From CBDCZI01 sp965224495 (GTDB lineage Bacteria > Bacteroidota > Bacteroidia > Cytophagales > JAAEPT01): a stretch of DNA of 64,000 nucleotides. How positions within the stretch are numbered: the stretch's first letter is position 1; every line of letters starts with the position of its first letter. Location of the stretch: assembly GCA_965224495.1 (NCBI GenBank), contig CBDCZI010000011.1, forward strand, positions 186,001-250,000. The letters run 5' to 3'. Below, one piece after another: positions 38,072-47,313 of the stretch. The position numbers were made by a program, and so were the translations under genes. The notes beneath the pieces are model-generated. The model made no database searches. It saw only the letters and a list, made by a program, of their open reading frames with translations, and was not told the DNA's origin.

Positions 38072-39574
38072 TTATTTTTTCAAACGGTAATTGTCTAAAA
38101 TATCGGCTATCTTTCTGTCATTCGATAAACGAGGCACTTTATTTTGTCCTCCCAACTTTCCTTGCGAACGCATATATTCGATAAATGCATCAGGTTGTAA
38201 AGAAACAATTTCCAATTTCTTCAAGATATTCCCGACAATCAAATCGTCATAATACGTATTCAACTTACAAAGTTTAGTATCCAACACTTCCGCAAATGCT
38301 TGTAAATCATTTGGCTCTTTAGCAAATGAAACGTACCATTGATGCATTGATTGCCCTTTATTTGGGTTAATACTCGGTGCGACAGTAAATTCAACAATCT
38401 CCGTTTCTGGAAATTGATTTACCGTAGCCTTCATCGCTTTTTCTACCTCGGTACCGATTACGTGTTCTCCAAACGCTGAAATAAAGTGTTTTATTCTCCC
38501 TGTCACCAAAATTCGGTAAGGGTCTCTTGAAATAAATTTGATCGTATCTCCGATAGAATAACCCCACAAACCTGCATTTGAATTGATAATAACCGCATAA
38601 TTCACACCTATCTCGACCTCCTCGATAGTCAAACGTGGTGGGTTTTCATCAAAATAATTTTCCGCAGGAATAAACTCGTAGAAAATCCCTGAATCTAACA
38701 ACATCAACAAACCTTCCTCTTCGTAATTATCTTGGTAAGCAATAAAACCTTCCGATGCAGGGTAAGTTTCTACGCTATCTATCTTTTTACCGATACTTTC
38801 AAAAAGTTTAGCTTTGTAAGGGTCAAAATTAACTCCCCCGTACACAAACACCGAGAAATCAGGAAAAACATCTTTGATTTTCTTCCCCGTTTTTTCGGTT
38901 ATTTTATCAAAATACATCTGTACCCAAGGTGGTATTCCCGAAATCAGCGACATCGGTTGCCCCAACGTTTCTTCGACTACCGCATCTAATTTTGTTTCCC
39001 AATCTTCGATGCAATTCGTCTCGTAGCTCGGCTTTTGGTTGGTTTTCAGATACCCCGGCACGTGGTGATTAACTATCCCAGACAACCTCCCAAAATGAAT
39101 TCCTCCTTTGGTTTCCAACACAGGACTTCCCGAAAGAAACATCATTTTTTTATCCAAAAACACCGACTTTTTAGAGTGGTGCACATACGAAAGCAACGCG
39201 TTTTTTGCACCATTGATATGGTTAGACATACTGTCTTTAGTAATAGGAATATACTTCACACCCGACGTTGTACCCGACGTTTTAGCGAAATAAGTCGGTT
39301 TCCCTTTCCATAACACATCGTCTTCTCCTGCAATTATTTTCTCAACATAAGGCTTCAAACCCTCATAATCTCGAATAGGCACTTGTTTAGCGAAATTTGA
39401 AAACGAGCGGATTTCTCTGAAACCGTGGTCTTTACCAAAAAGTGTAGGCGTCGCTCCTTTGATTAAGCTATCAAAAACTTTTTGCTGTGTTTCCCCAGCT
39501 CTCATCGACCATTTGTCCGTCTGCTTTTGAATATAAGACGCTAAAGGCTTACTAAGTACCGATTTTATTCCCAT
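38072..39574 (-). CDS. GH3-family acyl-adenylate ligase
   Basis: A 500-residue member of the GH3 family of the adenylate-forming superfamily. The ATP/AMP loop is AKTSGTTSGVKYIP near residues 95-110; a central YGGVNFDPYKAK and SIGDTIKF motif and a C-terminal domain follow. In plants these enzymes conjugate amino acids to auxin, jasmonate or benzoates; bacterial members have no settled substrate. It is 72 bp upstream of dxr on the same strand and could head that operon. No acyl carrier or other tailoring gene is adjacent. Confidence 0.85.
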   Translation of the reverse strand: MGIKSVLSKPLASYIQKQTDKWSMRAGETQQKVFDSLIKGATPTLFGKDHGFREIRSFSNFAKQVPIRDYEGLKPYVEKIIAGEDDVLWKGKPTYFAKTSGTTSGVKYIPITKDSMSNHINGAKNALLSYVHHSKKSVFLDKKMMFLSGSPVLETKGGIHFGRLSGIVNHHVPGYLKTNQKPSYETNCIEDWETKLDAVVEETLGQPMSLISGIPPWVQMYFDKITEKTGKKIKDVFPDFSVFVYGGVNFDPYKAKLFESIGKKIDSVETYPASEGFIAYQDNYEEEGLLMLLDSGIFYEFIPAENYFDENPPRLTIEEVEIGVNYAVIINSNAGLWGYSIGDTIKFISRDPYRILVTGRIKHFISAFGEHVIGTEVEKAMKATVNQFPETEIVEFTVAPSINPNKGQSMHQWYVSFAKEPNDLQAFAEVLDTKLCKLNTYYDDLIVGNILKKLEIVSLQPDAFIEYMRSQGKLGGQNKVPRLSNDRKIADILDNYRLKK

Positions 39575-39737
39575 AGAAAGTAAAGATACAAGTAACCTCC
39601 AAAAAAAACGGCTATTTATAAGTTAAAAAGTTATACTCATTCAATAAAAAAGGCTATAAACACAAAAAAACATTGACAATTTACACTGCCCAAGTGTATT
39701 AAACCGTACTTTGCTTTAGCACAACGAAAAAATAATC

Positions 39738-40220
39738 ATTTGGAGCTTCCCCTTTTCACTAAATTGATTTCCCAATTTTTCATAGAGCATAACACCGATA
39801 GAAACAAAGCTAACCGACAAAACCAAGAGCGGGTCGGGTGTTATCGTTCTCAATCTTTTACTGCAAAGGGCGGTATTATTTAGCCACTTCGCTAAGTAAG
39901 TCTATAACTCCATTATTCAGGCAGCACACAGAAGTAAAAGGATTTCCACTTCACCCCCTAAGCCGGTTATTGGCTTAGGGCTATTAGCAACTAGCTTCTA
40001 GCTGACTTTCTAACGTCTATAAAAACGCAATCACAAACACAAAACACCTCCCCTCCTTTTTTCAAGGAGGGGATTAAGGAGTGGTTTTAGCCACAAGCAC
40101 GAAAAAAAAGAACACTATTAGCAATATAAATAAAGAAGACGTATCAGTAACCTTAATGACGATTATCGATATTGAATTAGCCCCTTAAAGGTTCGGACAT
40201 TATTATATATCAAAAAGTAT
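39738..40220. repeat. Dispersed non-coding repeat, copy A (~480 bp)
   Basis: Near-identical in most of its length to copy B at 61078-61553, in the same orientation, and without a convincing ORF. It starts at ATTTGGAGCTTCCCC and ends at ATATATCAAAAAGTAT. Inside are a 9-bp perfect hairpin CCCTAAGCC / GGCTTAGGG (39956-39980), a second hairpin CCCCTCCTT / AAGGAGGGG (40050-40072), and the GGTCGGG ... CAATCTTTT core shared with the 17.5 kb element. It fills most of the 753-bp gap between the GH3 gene and the OmpA-type gene; 39575-39737 holds nothing I recognise. No terminal inverted repeat, target duplication or transposase is visible. Confidence 0.85.
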
Positions 40221-40281
40221 TGCCAATTTAAGAAACTAATAGAAGATCACTAAACATGATTAGATATCCAAAACATATTGA

Positions 40282-40289
40282 TAACTTTG
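40282..40289 (+). promoter_or_regulatory. Bacteroidota -7 box before the PD40-OmpA gene
   Basis: TAACTTTG matches TAnnTTTG and lies 38 bp before the ATG. It falls just outside repeat copy A. No TTG is found at the -33 distance, so the match is partial. Confidence 0.4.
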
Positions 40290-40327
40290 GTACGTAAAAC
40301 AAAGTACACACTTTTAATTCGTTCATT

Positions 40328-42418
40328 ATGAAGAACTTTATCTCTTCTGCCCTCTTTTTGATTTTGTCGTTTGTGGTGATTGCACAAGACGAAAAAGAAA
40401 AGTCATACCAAGCATCGAAAATCGAAACGTCTTCGCTAAATAGTCAGCGTCAAGAAAATTTTCATTTTGACTTCCCTTATTTACACGATAAAACAAAATA
40501 CTACAACAAAAAAGAGTTGCAACGGATAACTAAACTGTCTAAAAACAAGAACAATATTGAGCTGATTCCTTTGTTAGAAAAATACATTTCTAATTTTAGA
40601 ATCGTTAATTTTTCGGAAGACACCGATTTGCTTTGGAAATTGGCACAATTGTACGAGATACACGACCAAATAGAGAAAGCAAAAAGTACTTACCGCTTGG
40701 TATTGAAGCATCATCGAAAAGATAAAATTCATGAAATACAACAGTTTTTCAAAATAAGTGAGCATTACGACGAATTGACCGAGTTGGAGCGTCATTATTT
40801 TGTTCCTCTCGATTATTATTACGAGTTGTTGGAATACAGAAAAAAGATTGACACCCTTACTCCTCCCAAAAGTGTTTTGATAAACATGGGCGAAGAGGTC
40901 AATGAGGATGATATTCCCGATTATGCGCCTTCTATCAATTCAAATGACGAATTAATTATTTTCACCAAACGAACACTGGACACCAAAGGGCTTGGGGTCA
41001 ACAAAACCTACAATGAAAATATCTATTACAGTAGAAAAGTAGATGGCTGGTGGGAAATAGCTAAACCTTTCCCAAAACCGATTAAATCGCTCTGTAACGA
41101 AGGTTCGGCAACTTTAACTGCTGATGGTAAAACCTTATTTTTCACACGTTGTATCGTACCTGAATACAGTTTTGACTGTGCCGATTGTATCGGTGATTGT
41201 GATATTTATATTGCCACAATGGGCGAAGATAGTACATGGAATCGCCCACAAAACTTGGGGACAAATATCAATACGGTGACTTGGGAATCGCAACCTTCAC
41301 TTTCCAAATCTGAAGACACGCTGTATTTCGTTTCTGACCGTCGAGAAGGAGGTTTTGGAATGACTGATATTTACTATACTTATAAAGACAAGCAAGGAAA
41401 ATGGGTTTCGGCTATCAATATGGGTCCAATAATTAACACCAGAGGAAGTGAGTTTTCTCCTTATTTTTCTGATGACGTTTTCTATTTTGCTTCTAATGGA
41501 CAGATTTTGAATTTGGAAGAGGTCAACTCACAACAACGCCCGACAAAAACGCTTGATATTTACAAAGCCTACCCCAACAAAAAGCATTGGGACGAACCTA
41601 TAAATGTCGGTCCACTCATCAATGGCTCGGGAAATGAGTATTATTTTACCATGGACGTTTCTGCCAAAAATCTCTATTATGCAAAAACCGAAGAACACGC
41701 AAAAAACAATCTTTACACCGATTTATTTTCGTTCCCTGTGCCCATGGAGGCTCAACCTGATGCCACTACCCTACTTTCAGGGACGTTGACAGACGAAGAA
41801 ACTGGTAATCCTTACCAAGGAATTGTTTCGGTTATTGATTTGGAAAACGGCATCGAAGTTGCTCCGAGAGAAGTTCGAAAAGATGGTTCGTACGAATTTG
41901 ATTTGGTTGACCATAACCGTTATTTATTAGTGATTCAAGGTGACGATTTCTTTAGAATAGAGAAGTTATTTGAGCTTGATGGCGATACCACAATAAATGT
42001 CAAGGCTACTTCTATTAGTAACCGAAAATTGAGTTTTTCTTCTATCGAATTTGAACGAGGAAAGGCTGATATTTTAACAGAAATGGAAGAAGATCTTTGG
42101 GATGTTATCAATTTCATGGTTGATAATCCTACTTTTGACTTAACAATTGGCGGTCATACAGACACGCACGGTGACCCGCAAGACAACCTCAATCTTTCTC
42201 AATCACGTGCCAACTCTATTAAGGAATTCTTAATAGAGAATGGTCAGATAGATGACACACGTATTATGGCTATCGGTTATGGAGCAACCAAACCAATAAA
42301 AAGCCCCGAACTTACCGACGAAGATAAACGCATCAACCGTCGTGTAGAGTTCAATATTGCACGTACCACTCGTCCCGAAGACCACAAAGGACCTTATGAT
42401 TACGAGGATACAAAATAG
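40328..42418 (+). CDS. OmpA-family outer-membrane protein with PD40 repeats
   Basis: A 696-residue envelope protein with a signal peptide (residues ~1-19, ending VVIAQ), a TPR-like helical region (~50-170), a PD40/WD40-like beta-propeller section (~200-460, with ITKRTLDTKG- and SDRREGGFGMTDIYYT-type blades), a carboxypeptidase-regulatory-like beta domain (~475-550) and a C-terminal OmpA peptidoglycan-binding domain (~570-680) with GGHTDTHGDPQDNLNLSQSR and RRVEF. This architecture is typical of Bacteroidota proteins around the gliding/T9SS machinery (SprE/PorE-type), though this particular role is not shown. It lies next to repeat copy A and is monocistronic. Confidence 0.9.
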   Translation: MKNFISSALFLILSFVVIAQDEKEKSYQASKIETSSLNSQRQENFHFDFPYLHDKTKYYNKKELQRITKLSKNKNNIELIPLLEKYISNFRIVNFSEDTDLLWKLAQLYEIHDQIEKAKSTYRLVLKHHRKDKIHEIQQFFKISEHYDELTELERHYFVPLDYYYELLEYRKKIDTLTPPKSVLINMGEEVNEDDIPDYAPSINSNDELIIFTKRTLDTKGLGVNKTYNENIYYSRKVDGWWEIAKPFPKPIKSLCNEGSATLTADGKTLFFTRCIVPEYSFDCADCIGDCDIYIATMGEDSTWNRPQNLGTNINTVTWESQPSLSKSEDTLYFVSDRREGGFGMTDIYYTYKDKQGKWVSAINMGPIINTRGSEFSPYFSDDVFYFASNGQILNLEEVNSQQRPTKTLDIYKAYPNKKHWDEPINVGPLINGSGNEYYFTMDVSAKNLYYAKTEEHAKNNLYTDLFSFPVPMEAQPDATTLLSGTLTDEETGNPYQGIVSVIDLENGIEVAPREVRKDGSYEFDLVDHNRYLLVIQGDDFFRIEKLFELDGDTTINVKATSISNRKLSFSSIEFERGKADILTEMEEDLWDVINFMVDNPTFDLTIGGHTDTHGDPQDNLNLSQSRANSIKEFLIENGQIDDTRIMAIGYGATKPIKSPELTDEDKRINRRVEFNIARTTRPEDHKGPYDYEDTK

Positions 42419-42596
42419 GTTAAATGGCGGAGTTTGTATTTCGTTTTGAATAATTTAGAAACTTAACTACCACTTTTTCTAAAAAAAATCTGTTTTTTGG
42501 AGACCTTTTCTTTTTCTATTACACTCATCTATAAACAACAACAATTTTACTCTTGTTTGTTGGGTCAATCACTAATTAACCATTTAATTTTATAGC

Positions 42597-42827
42597 ATGA
42601 CAGACGAAAAGATAATAAGCCTACTCTCTAATAATAAAGAGCACAAAGCCTTACGGTATTTGTACACTTACCAACACGCTGTAATTTCCTATGTAAAAAG
42701 CAACAACGGTAATAAATTACTTCGTCAACATTGTAAAAAAATAAGGCTTAATCAGATTAGGAGAGATATTCGTTTCGATAAACTGCTTTTTAAAGAAACA
42801 ATAAGAGCAAAAAAAACACCTATTTAA
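42597..42827 (+). CDS. Small ORF resembling a truncated sigma-factor N-terminus
   Basis: A 76-residue ORF starting at ATG 42597. Its first ~38 residues (MTDEKIISLLSNNKEHKALR then YLYTYQ) read like the start of a flavobacterial ECF sigma factor, but after NNGNK the expected region 2 is absent and the sequence turns Lys/Arg-rich. I found no downstream continuation in the other frames. It could be a decayed sigma gene, or an unrelated small basic protein. The 298 bp after it up to gltA, and 42419-42596 before it, hold nothing I can identify. Confidence 0.4.
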   Translation: MTDEKIISLLSNNKEHKALRYLYTYQHAVISYVKSNNGNKLLRQHCKKIRLNQIRRDIRFDKLLFKETIRAKKTPI

Positions 42828-43125
42828 GGACAATTGATCAAGTGATTAGAAAAGTAATATTCCCCTGTTCAAGCGTATCAACAATAGAGGAGGAATTAAT
42901 TGAGAAGTAGCTATTGTCTTACACACACACCTAAACCGCAATAAACCAATCATTTAATAAACACAATTGACTTGTACTATATAAGGAGTCGAACAAAGGT
43001 CTTTTTAGTGTTCAAAAAATCAATAAATTAAGAAGTGTGATTTGTTTTATTACTACAAGAATTTTATTAACTTGAAGAACTTTTGTAAAAAGGTGAATTT
43101 AAAATATTATTATATATAGTCAGAT

Positions 43126-44409
43126 ATGTCAGATAAAGCACAATTAATCTACGACGGTAAAACATACGATTTACCCGTAATTGAAGGAACTGAGAATGAA
43201 AAAGCAGTTGATATTTCTAAACTTCGTGGTCAAAGCGGACTTGTTACTATGGATCCAGGGTACAAAAACACTGGAGCAACAACAAGTGCAATCACGTATT
43301 TAGATGGTGAAAAAGGTATTCTTCAATACAGAGGTTATTCAATCGAAGAATTAGCTGATAAAGCGAGTTTTATCGAAGTTGCTTATTTGTTGTTTTACGG
43401 TGAATTACCAACAGCTTCTCAATTAGAGAAATTTGAAGGTCGAGTGAAGAAACATTCAAATTTACCAGCAGGTGTTGAATCTATCATTGAAGGATTTCCT
43501 AAAACAGCTCATCCAATGGGTGTTTTATCTGCCGTTACAAGTGCATTAACTGCCTTCTACCCTTCTTCTTTAGATCAAAAAGCGACAGAAGAAGAAATTG
43601 ATACTGAAATGGTTCGTTTGTTTGCAAAACTACCTACTATATCAGCTTGGATTTCAAGAAAATCAAAAGGTTTAGCAGTTACACAGCCTACTGATGGCGA
43701 GTTTTGTGGTAATTTCTTATCGTTAATGTTTAAAAATGCTAACGAAGATTACACAATAGACCCTATTGTTGCTAAAGCATTAAATATCTTATTTATATTA
43801 CACGCTGAGCACGAACAAAACTGTTCTACTTCTACAGTTAGAATTGTTGGTTCTTCTCACGCAAGTTTATACTCTTCAGTTTCTGCAGGTATCAGTGCTC
43901 TTTGGGGACCACTTCACGGTGGAGCAAACCAAGCGGTTATTGAAATGTTGGAAGCAATCAAAAATGACGGTGGAGATACTAAAAAATACTTAGCGAAAGC
44001 AAAAGATAAAAGTGATCCATTTAGATTGATGGGATTTGGACATAGAGTTTACAAAAACTTTGATCCACGTGCTACTATTATCAAAAAAGCAGCTGACGAA
44101 GTTTTAGAGGCTTTAGGTGTAAATGATCCTGTATTGGATATTGCTAAAGGATTAGAGCAAGAAGCTTTAAATGACCCTTACTTCAAAGACAGAAACTTAT
44201 ACCCTAACGTAGATTTCTATTCAGGAATTATTTACAGAGCTTTAGGTTTAGATTCTTCATTCTTTACTGTATTGTTCGCTATCGGACGTGCTCCAGGATG
44301 GATTGCTCAATGGAAAGAATTAAAAGATAACAACGAACCTATCGGTCGTCCAAGACAGATATTTACAGGATACACTTTACGTCCTTTCGTTGAAGTTGAA
44401 AAAAGATAA
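43126..44409 (+). CDS. gltA: Citrate synthase
   Basis: TCA-cycle enzyme (427 residues) of the hexameric type II class, condensing acetyl-CoA and oxaloacetate. The citrate-synthase signature is GFGHRVYKNFDPRA near residues 304-317; active-site histidines lie in LHGGANQAVIEML and in GFGHRV, with the catalytic Asp in the later FYSGIIYRALG block region. Residues 1-55 form the N-terminal domain typical of Gram-negative type II enzymes. It is monocistronic and closed by a strong terminator. Confidence 0.96.
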   Translation: MSDKAQLIYDGKTYDLPVIEGTENEKAVDISKLRGQSGLVTMDPGYKNTGATTSAITYLDGEKGILQYRGYSIEELADKASFIEVAYLLFYGELPTASQLEKFEGRVKKHSNLPAGVESIIEGFPKTAHPMGVLSAVTSALTAFYPSSLDQKATEEEIDTEMVRLFAKLPTISAWISRKSKGLAVTQPTDGEFCGNFLSLMFKNANEDYTIDPIVAKALNILFILHAEHEQNCSTSTVRIVGSSHASLYSSVSAGISALWGPLHGGANQAVIEMLEAIKNDGGDTKKYLAKAKDKSDPFRLMGFGHRVYKNFDPRATIIKKAADEVLEALGVNDPVLDIAKGLEQEALNDPYFKDRNLYPNVDFYSGIIYRALGLDSSFFTVLFAIGRAPGWIAQWKELKDNNEPIGRPRQIFTGYTLRPFVEVEKR

Positions 44410-44428
44410 TTTGATTTTATCAAATACT

Positions 44429-44460
44429 AAAGCCTCTTGAATAATCAAGAGGCTTTTTTT
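44429..44460. terminator. Intrinsic terminator after gltA
   Basis: Hairpin AAAGCCTCTTGA / TCAAGAGGCTTT with a 4-nt ATAA loop followed by a T run, 20 bp past the gltA stop. Confidence 0.9.
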
Positions 44461-44488
44461 ACACCTATTTTTTATTGCGTATTCTTAA

Positions 44489-45058
44489 TTGATGATAAAA
44501 ACAAAAGCTATAGACTTACAAGATTGGGTTACTCTTTATAGTGATGATCTCTACCGTTGGGCATTTCACAAAACAAGCAATAAAGAAACGGCACAAGACC
44601 TTGTACAAGACACTTTTTTATCCGCTTTTAAGTCTTTAGATAAATTTAAAGGTAATAGTCAGCCTAAAACGTGGTTATTTTCTATTATCAATAACAAAAT
44701 AACAGATTACCACAGAAAGAAATTTAGACAATCTACAACTGCTGAGTCTGCTTTAAACACAGAGAACACCGCTCGCTTTTTTGATGAGGCTGGTTCTTGG
44801 AAAACGACACACTCCCCTCTTAGTTGGCACAATATTGATGACCACTTATTAGATAACAATGAATTTAATATCATTTTAAAAAAATGTATAGAAAACCTTC
44901 CACCCAATTGGGCATTTGCTATTCAAAATAAATACATTGAAGACAGAGACAGTAAGGCCATCTGTCAGGATTTAGGTGTTACGACGTCTAATTATTGGCA
45001 AATCCTTCACCGAGCAAAACTCCAACTAAGAGATTGCCTTCAACATAATTGGTTCTAA
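44489..45058 (+). CDS. ECF-type RNA polymerase sigma factor
   Basis: A 189-residue sigma-70-family protein. Region 2 is clear: LYRWAFHKTSNKETAQDLVQ then DTFLSAFKSLDKFKG (residues ~17-52) and PKTWLFSIINNKITDYHR; region 4 follows in the C-terminal third with NLPPNWAFAIQNKYIEDRDS and a helix-turn-helix ending LGVTTSNYWQILHRAKLQL. The start is ATG 44492 or 44489 (two adjacent Met codons). The anti-sigma gene follows after 2 bp. The likely targets are the neighbouring yceI and the genes after it, but no promoter was identified. Confidence 0.88.
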   Translation: MMIKTKAIDLQDWVTLYSDDLYRWAFHKTSNKETAQDLVQDTFLSAFKSLDKFKGNSQPKTWLFSIINNKITDYHRKKFRQSTTAESALNTENTARFFDEAGSWKTTHSPLSWHNIDDHLLDNNEFNIILKKCIENLPPNWAFAIQNKYIEDRDSKAICQDLGVTTSNYWQILHRAKLQLRDCLQHNWF

Positions 45059-45060
45059 TA

Positions 45061-45318
45061 ATGAATAAACTAATGAACATATTGCTACTTTCTTGTCAAA
45101 AGGCAACTGAATTGTTAGAAAAGAAACTACACGTTAAACTCTCTTTTTTAGAACGTTTACAAATGAAATTGCATATTGGTATGTGTGATGCTTGTAAAAG
45201 TTATGAAAAACAAAACATAGAGTTAGAAAGTCTTTTAAAGAACCAAAATAAAGAAATATTATCCGATATTTCCCTTTCTGATGAGTTTAAGGATACTCTA
45301 AAAGGTAAATTGAAGTAA
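45061..45318 (+). CDS. Small zinc-binding anti-sigma factor
   Basis: The start at ATG 45061 is chosen because it directly follows the sigma-factor stop; the frame opens four codons earlier within the sigma gene. The ~85-residue protein has an HXXXCXXC-type motif, seen as SCQKATELLEKK near the start and LHIGMCDACKSYEKQN near residues 38-53, the zinc anti-sigma (ZAS) pattern. It has no transmembrane segment, so it would be a soluble, redox- or metal-responsive regulator of the adjacent ECF factor. Function is inferred from the motif and position. Confidence 0.8.
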   Translation: MNKLMNILLLSCQKATELLEKKLHVKLSFLERLQMKLHIGMCDACKSYEKQNIELESLLKNQNKEILSDISLSDEFKDTLKGKLK

Positions 45319-45508
45319 TCCTATCACGTCTACCTTTTTCAGGCCTTTTTTTTAATAACCCGTCAGTTTTACATTGTTTTTTTAATCTATCATTCATCTG
45401 TAAAACAGCAAGTTACAAACTATTTGAAAAAACTTTCTTCTTTTCTTGTCAGGTTTTGTCGATACCAACGACTATTGCTATAAACAAAATCATTTAAAAA
45501 ATAAGATT

Positions 45509-46054
45509 ATGAAAAAGACATTAATAACAATCGTATTAGCTTTTGCAACTGTATTTGCTTTTGCTCAAGAGAAAAAAGTAACTAAGACAGCTCACGTACA
45601 GTTTTACTCACACACAGCGTTGGAAGACATTACTTCAAGTAATTACAAGGTGACAAGTGCACTCACTCCTTCTACAGGTGTCTTTGTGTTTTCTGTACCT
45701 ATGCAAAGTTTTGAACTTTCGCCATCAGTAAGACAAAAACATTTTAACAGTTCTAAGTTTTTAGACACAAAACAGTTTCCTAAAGCTAAATTTAAAGGAC
45801 AAATTGTTGATTTAGCAGTAGTTGATTTCACTAAAGATGGTGTCTATCCTGTTTCAGTTACTGGTAATTTAGAAATACACGGTGTAAAAAATACAGTTAC
45901 AGAAAAAGGAACGGTTACAGTCAAAAATGGTAGCATTAGTGTAAAATCAATATTTCCTATTACATTGGGTGATTATGCTATATTCTTCACTAAAGGAAAA
46001 CCATCAAAAAACATAGCAAAAACAGTAGAAGTAACTATAGAGGCTACTTACTAA
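45509..46054 (+). CDS. YceI-family periplasmic lipid-binding protein
   Basis: The start is placed at ATG 45509, which gives MKKTLITIVLAFATVFAFAQ, a clean signal peptide; the open frame extends 21 codons further upstream. The mature ~160 residues match the YceI lipocalin-like beta-barrel that binds polyisoprenoids or quinone-like lipids, with SVRQKHFNSSKFLD and KAKFKGQIVDL in the core. It lies 190 bp after an ECF sigma/anti-sigma pair and carries its own terminator. Such YceI genes often sit near cytochrome c and beta-barrel genes, which also occur 3 kb downstream here. Confidence 0.87.
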   Translation: MKKTLITIVLAFATVFAFAQEKKVTKTAHVQFYSHTALEDITSSNYKVTSALTPSTGVFVFSVPMQSFELSPSVRQKHFNSSKFLDTKQFPKAKFKGQIVDLAVVDFTKDGVYPVSVTGNLEIHGVKNTVTEKGTVTVKNGSISVKSIFPITLGDYAIFFTKGKPSKNIAKTVEVTIEATY

Positions 46055-46063
46055 TTCTATTTC

Positions 46064-46087
46064 AAACGGATATTTGTCCGTTTTTTT
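46064..46087. terminator. Intrinsic terminator after yceI
   Basis: Hairpin AAACGGA / TCCGTTT with a 6-nt loop and a following T run, 10 bp after the yceI stop. Confidence 0.8.
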
Positions 46088-46109
46088 ATCATGTCTAAAA
46101 TAAATTTAT

Positions 46110-46565
46110 ATGAAAAAGGTTCTTATAGGATTAGGTATATTAGCAGTAATTGGTATCGGTATTGTTTCATTTATATTACTTGAACCACACCGTGACGTAC
46201 AAAACACAAAGGCAGACGCAAGTATTGAATCCACGCAATTAGTTGAGGAATACTTAAAAGACGCAACAGTAGCAAATAATAAATACTTAGCTGATGACGG
46301 ACAATCAAAAATATTAATTATTTCTGGTCGTGTTCATTCAATAGAAAAAGATGGTGCTGGTTTACCCGTTGTTTACTTAAAAACAAACAAGGCTAAAATG
46401 GGTGTTAATTGTACTTTTGTAGTAGAATCATCAGAAGAGGCTTCTACTTTAAAAGTAAATGATAAGGTCAAAATAAAAGGGGTTATTCGTTCCGGAGCGA
46501 GTTATGATGAAGATTTGGACTTGTACGAAGACGTTATTGTAGAAAAATGTGCTTTGGTTAAATAG
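46110..46565 (+). CDS. Membrane-anchored OB-fold (tRNA_anti-like) protein
   Basis: A 151-residue protein with one N-terminal transmembrane helix (about residues 5-25) and a periplasmic OB-fold of the tRNA_anti-like type, recognisable by LIISGRVHSIEKD, VYLKT and NDKVKIKGVIRSGASYDEDL. These small proteins frequently follow yceI genes in Bacteroidota; their ligand is unknown. It is 56 bp after the yceI stop beyond a terminator and may be transcribed by readthrough or on its own. Confidence 0.75.
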   Translation: MKKVLIGLGILAVIGIGIVSFILLEPHRDVQNTKADASIESTQLVEEYLKDATVANNKYLADDGQSKILIISGRVHSIEKDGAGLPVVYLKTNKAKMGVNCTFVVESSEEASTLKVNDKVKIKGVIRSGASYDEDLDLYEDVIVEKCALVK

Positions 46566-46576
46566 AGTTTAAAACA

Positions 46577-46627
46577 AACAGTTGAAGGTTATAAAGAGTT
46601 AATTTTCAACTGTTCGTTTTTCTTTTT
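46577..46627. terminator. Intrinsic terminator after the OB-fold gene
   Basis: Hairpin AACAGTTGAA / TTCAACTGTT with an 18-nt loop followed by a T-rich tract, 12 bp past the stop. Confidence 0.75.
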
Positions 46628-46668
46628 ATATTTAGTCAAATCATTTTAAATCCAGTTAAAAGAAACAG

Positions 46669-47313
46669 ATGAAAGGATATGCTATTGCTTTGGCTTGGCC
46701 TGAAACAAAATGTAAGCAATCAGGGGCTTGGTATGACACTTTGCTTTATTATTTAGGTATCAATACTGATGGTTACTATAAAGTAGGTCATTCTGCTGTT
46801 GTTTTAATTGATGCTGTTTCTGAAAAATGCTTCTATTACGATTTTGGACGTTACCATGCTCCCACTACTTTTGGACGTGTAAGAAGTCAGCGTACTGATT
46901 TTGAATTAGCAATTAACACCCTTGCTATTATCTCTGATGGTGAATTAATCAACCAAGAGGAGATTTTACAAGAATTATTAAACAACCCTGCAACTCACGG
47001 CACAGGGTATATCTGTGGTGCATCAACCCCTATTGATTTTAATCAAGCAACACAATATGTAAGTAATTTACAAGCAAAAGAAATCATTCCTTACGGTCCT
47101 TTCATTCCCTCTGGCACCAATTGTTCTCGTTTTACACGAAGTGCCATCGTTGCAGGAAAAGTGTCTTTTTCAGAAAAACTTTTTATGTATTTAGCACCTA
47201 CAATTACACCAAAACCTATGTGGTTGTTACGTGTCTTGAAAGGTAAAACAAACGTACAATCTACAAATGAAGAGAACTGGTCGGTAAAACCCATCTTAGT
47301 TAATACGTTATGA
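46669..47313 (+). CDS. DUF6695-like protein, N-terminal part (unknown function)
   Basis: A 214-residue protein I connect, from memory, with the flavobacterial family DUF6695. It has VGHSAVVLIDA at about residues 42-52 and a downstream IPSGTNCSRFTRSAIVAGK near residues 144-162; this spaced His and Cys could suggest an NlpC/P60- or papain-like cysteine enzyme, but the order is His before Cys and no firm claim is possible. There is no signal peptide. Its stop overlaps the next ORF by four bases (ATGA), so the two are translationally coupled. Confidence 0.7.
   Translation: MKGYAIALAWPETKCKQSGAWYDTLLYYLGINTDGYYKVGHSAVVLIDAVSEKCFYYDFGRYHAPTTFGRVRSQRTDFELAINTLAIISDGELINQEEILQELLNNPATHGTGYICGASTPIDFNQATQYVSNLQAKEIIPYGPFIPSGTNCSRFTRSAIVAGKVSFSEKLFMYLAPTITPKPMWLLRVLKGKTNVQSTNEENWSVKPILVNTL

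Noticed and set aside
42828..43125. Possible riboswitch or small RNA upstream of gltA
   Set aside because: No known riboswitch motif or stable hairpin could be seen in the 298-bp leader.
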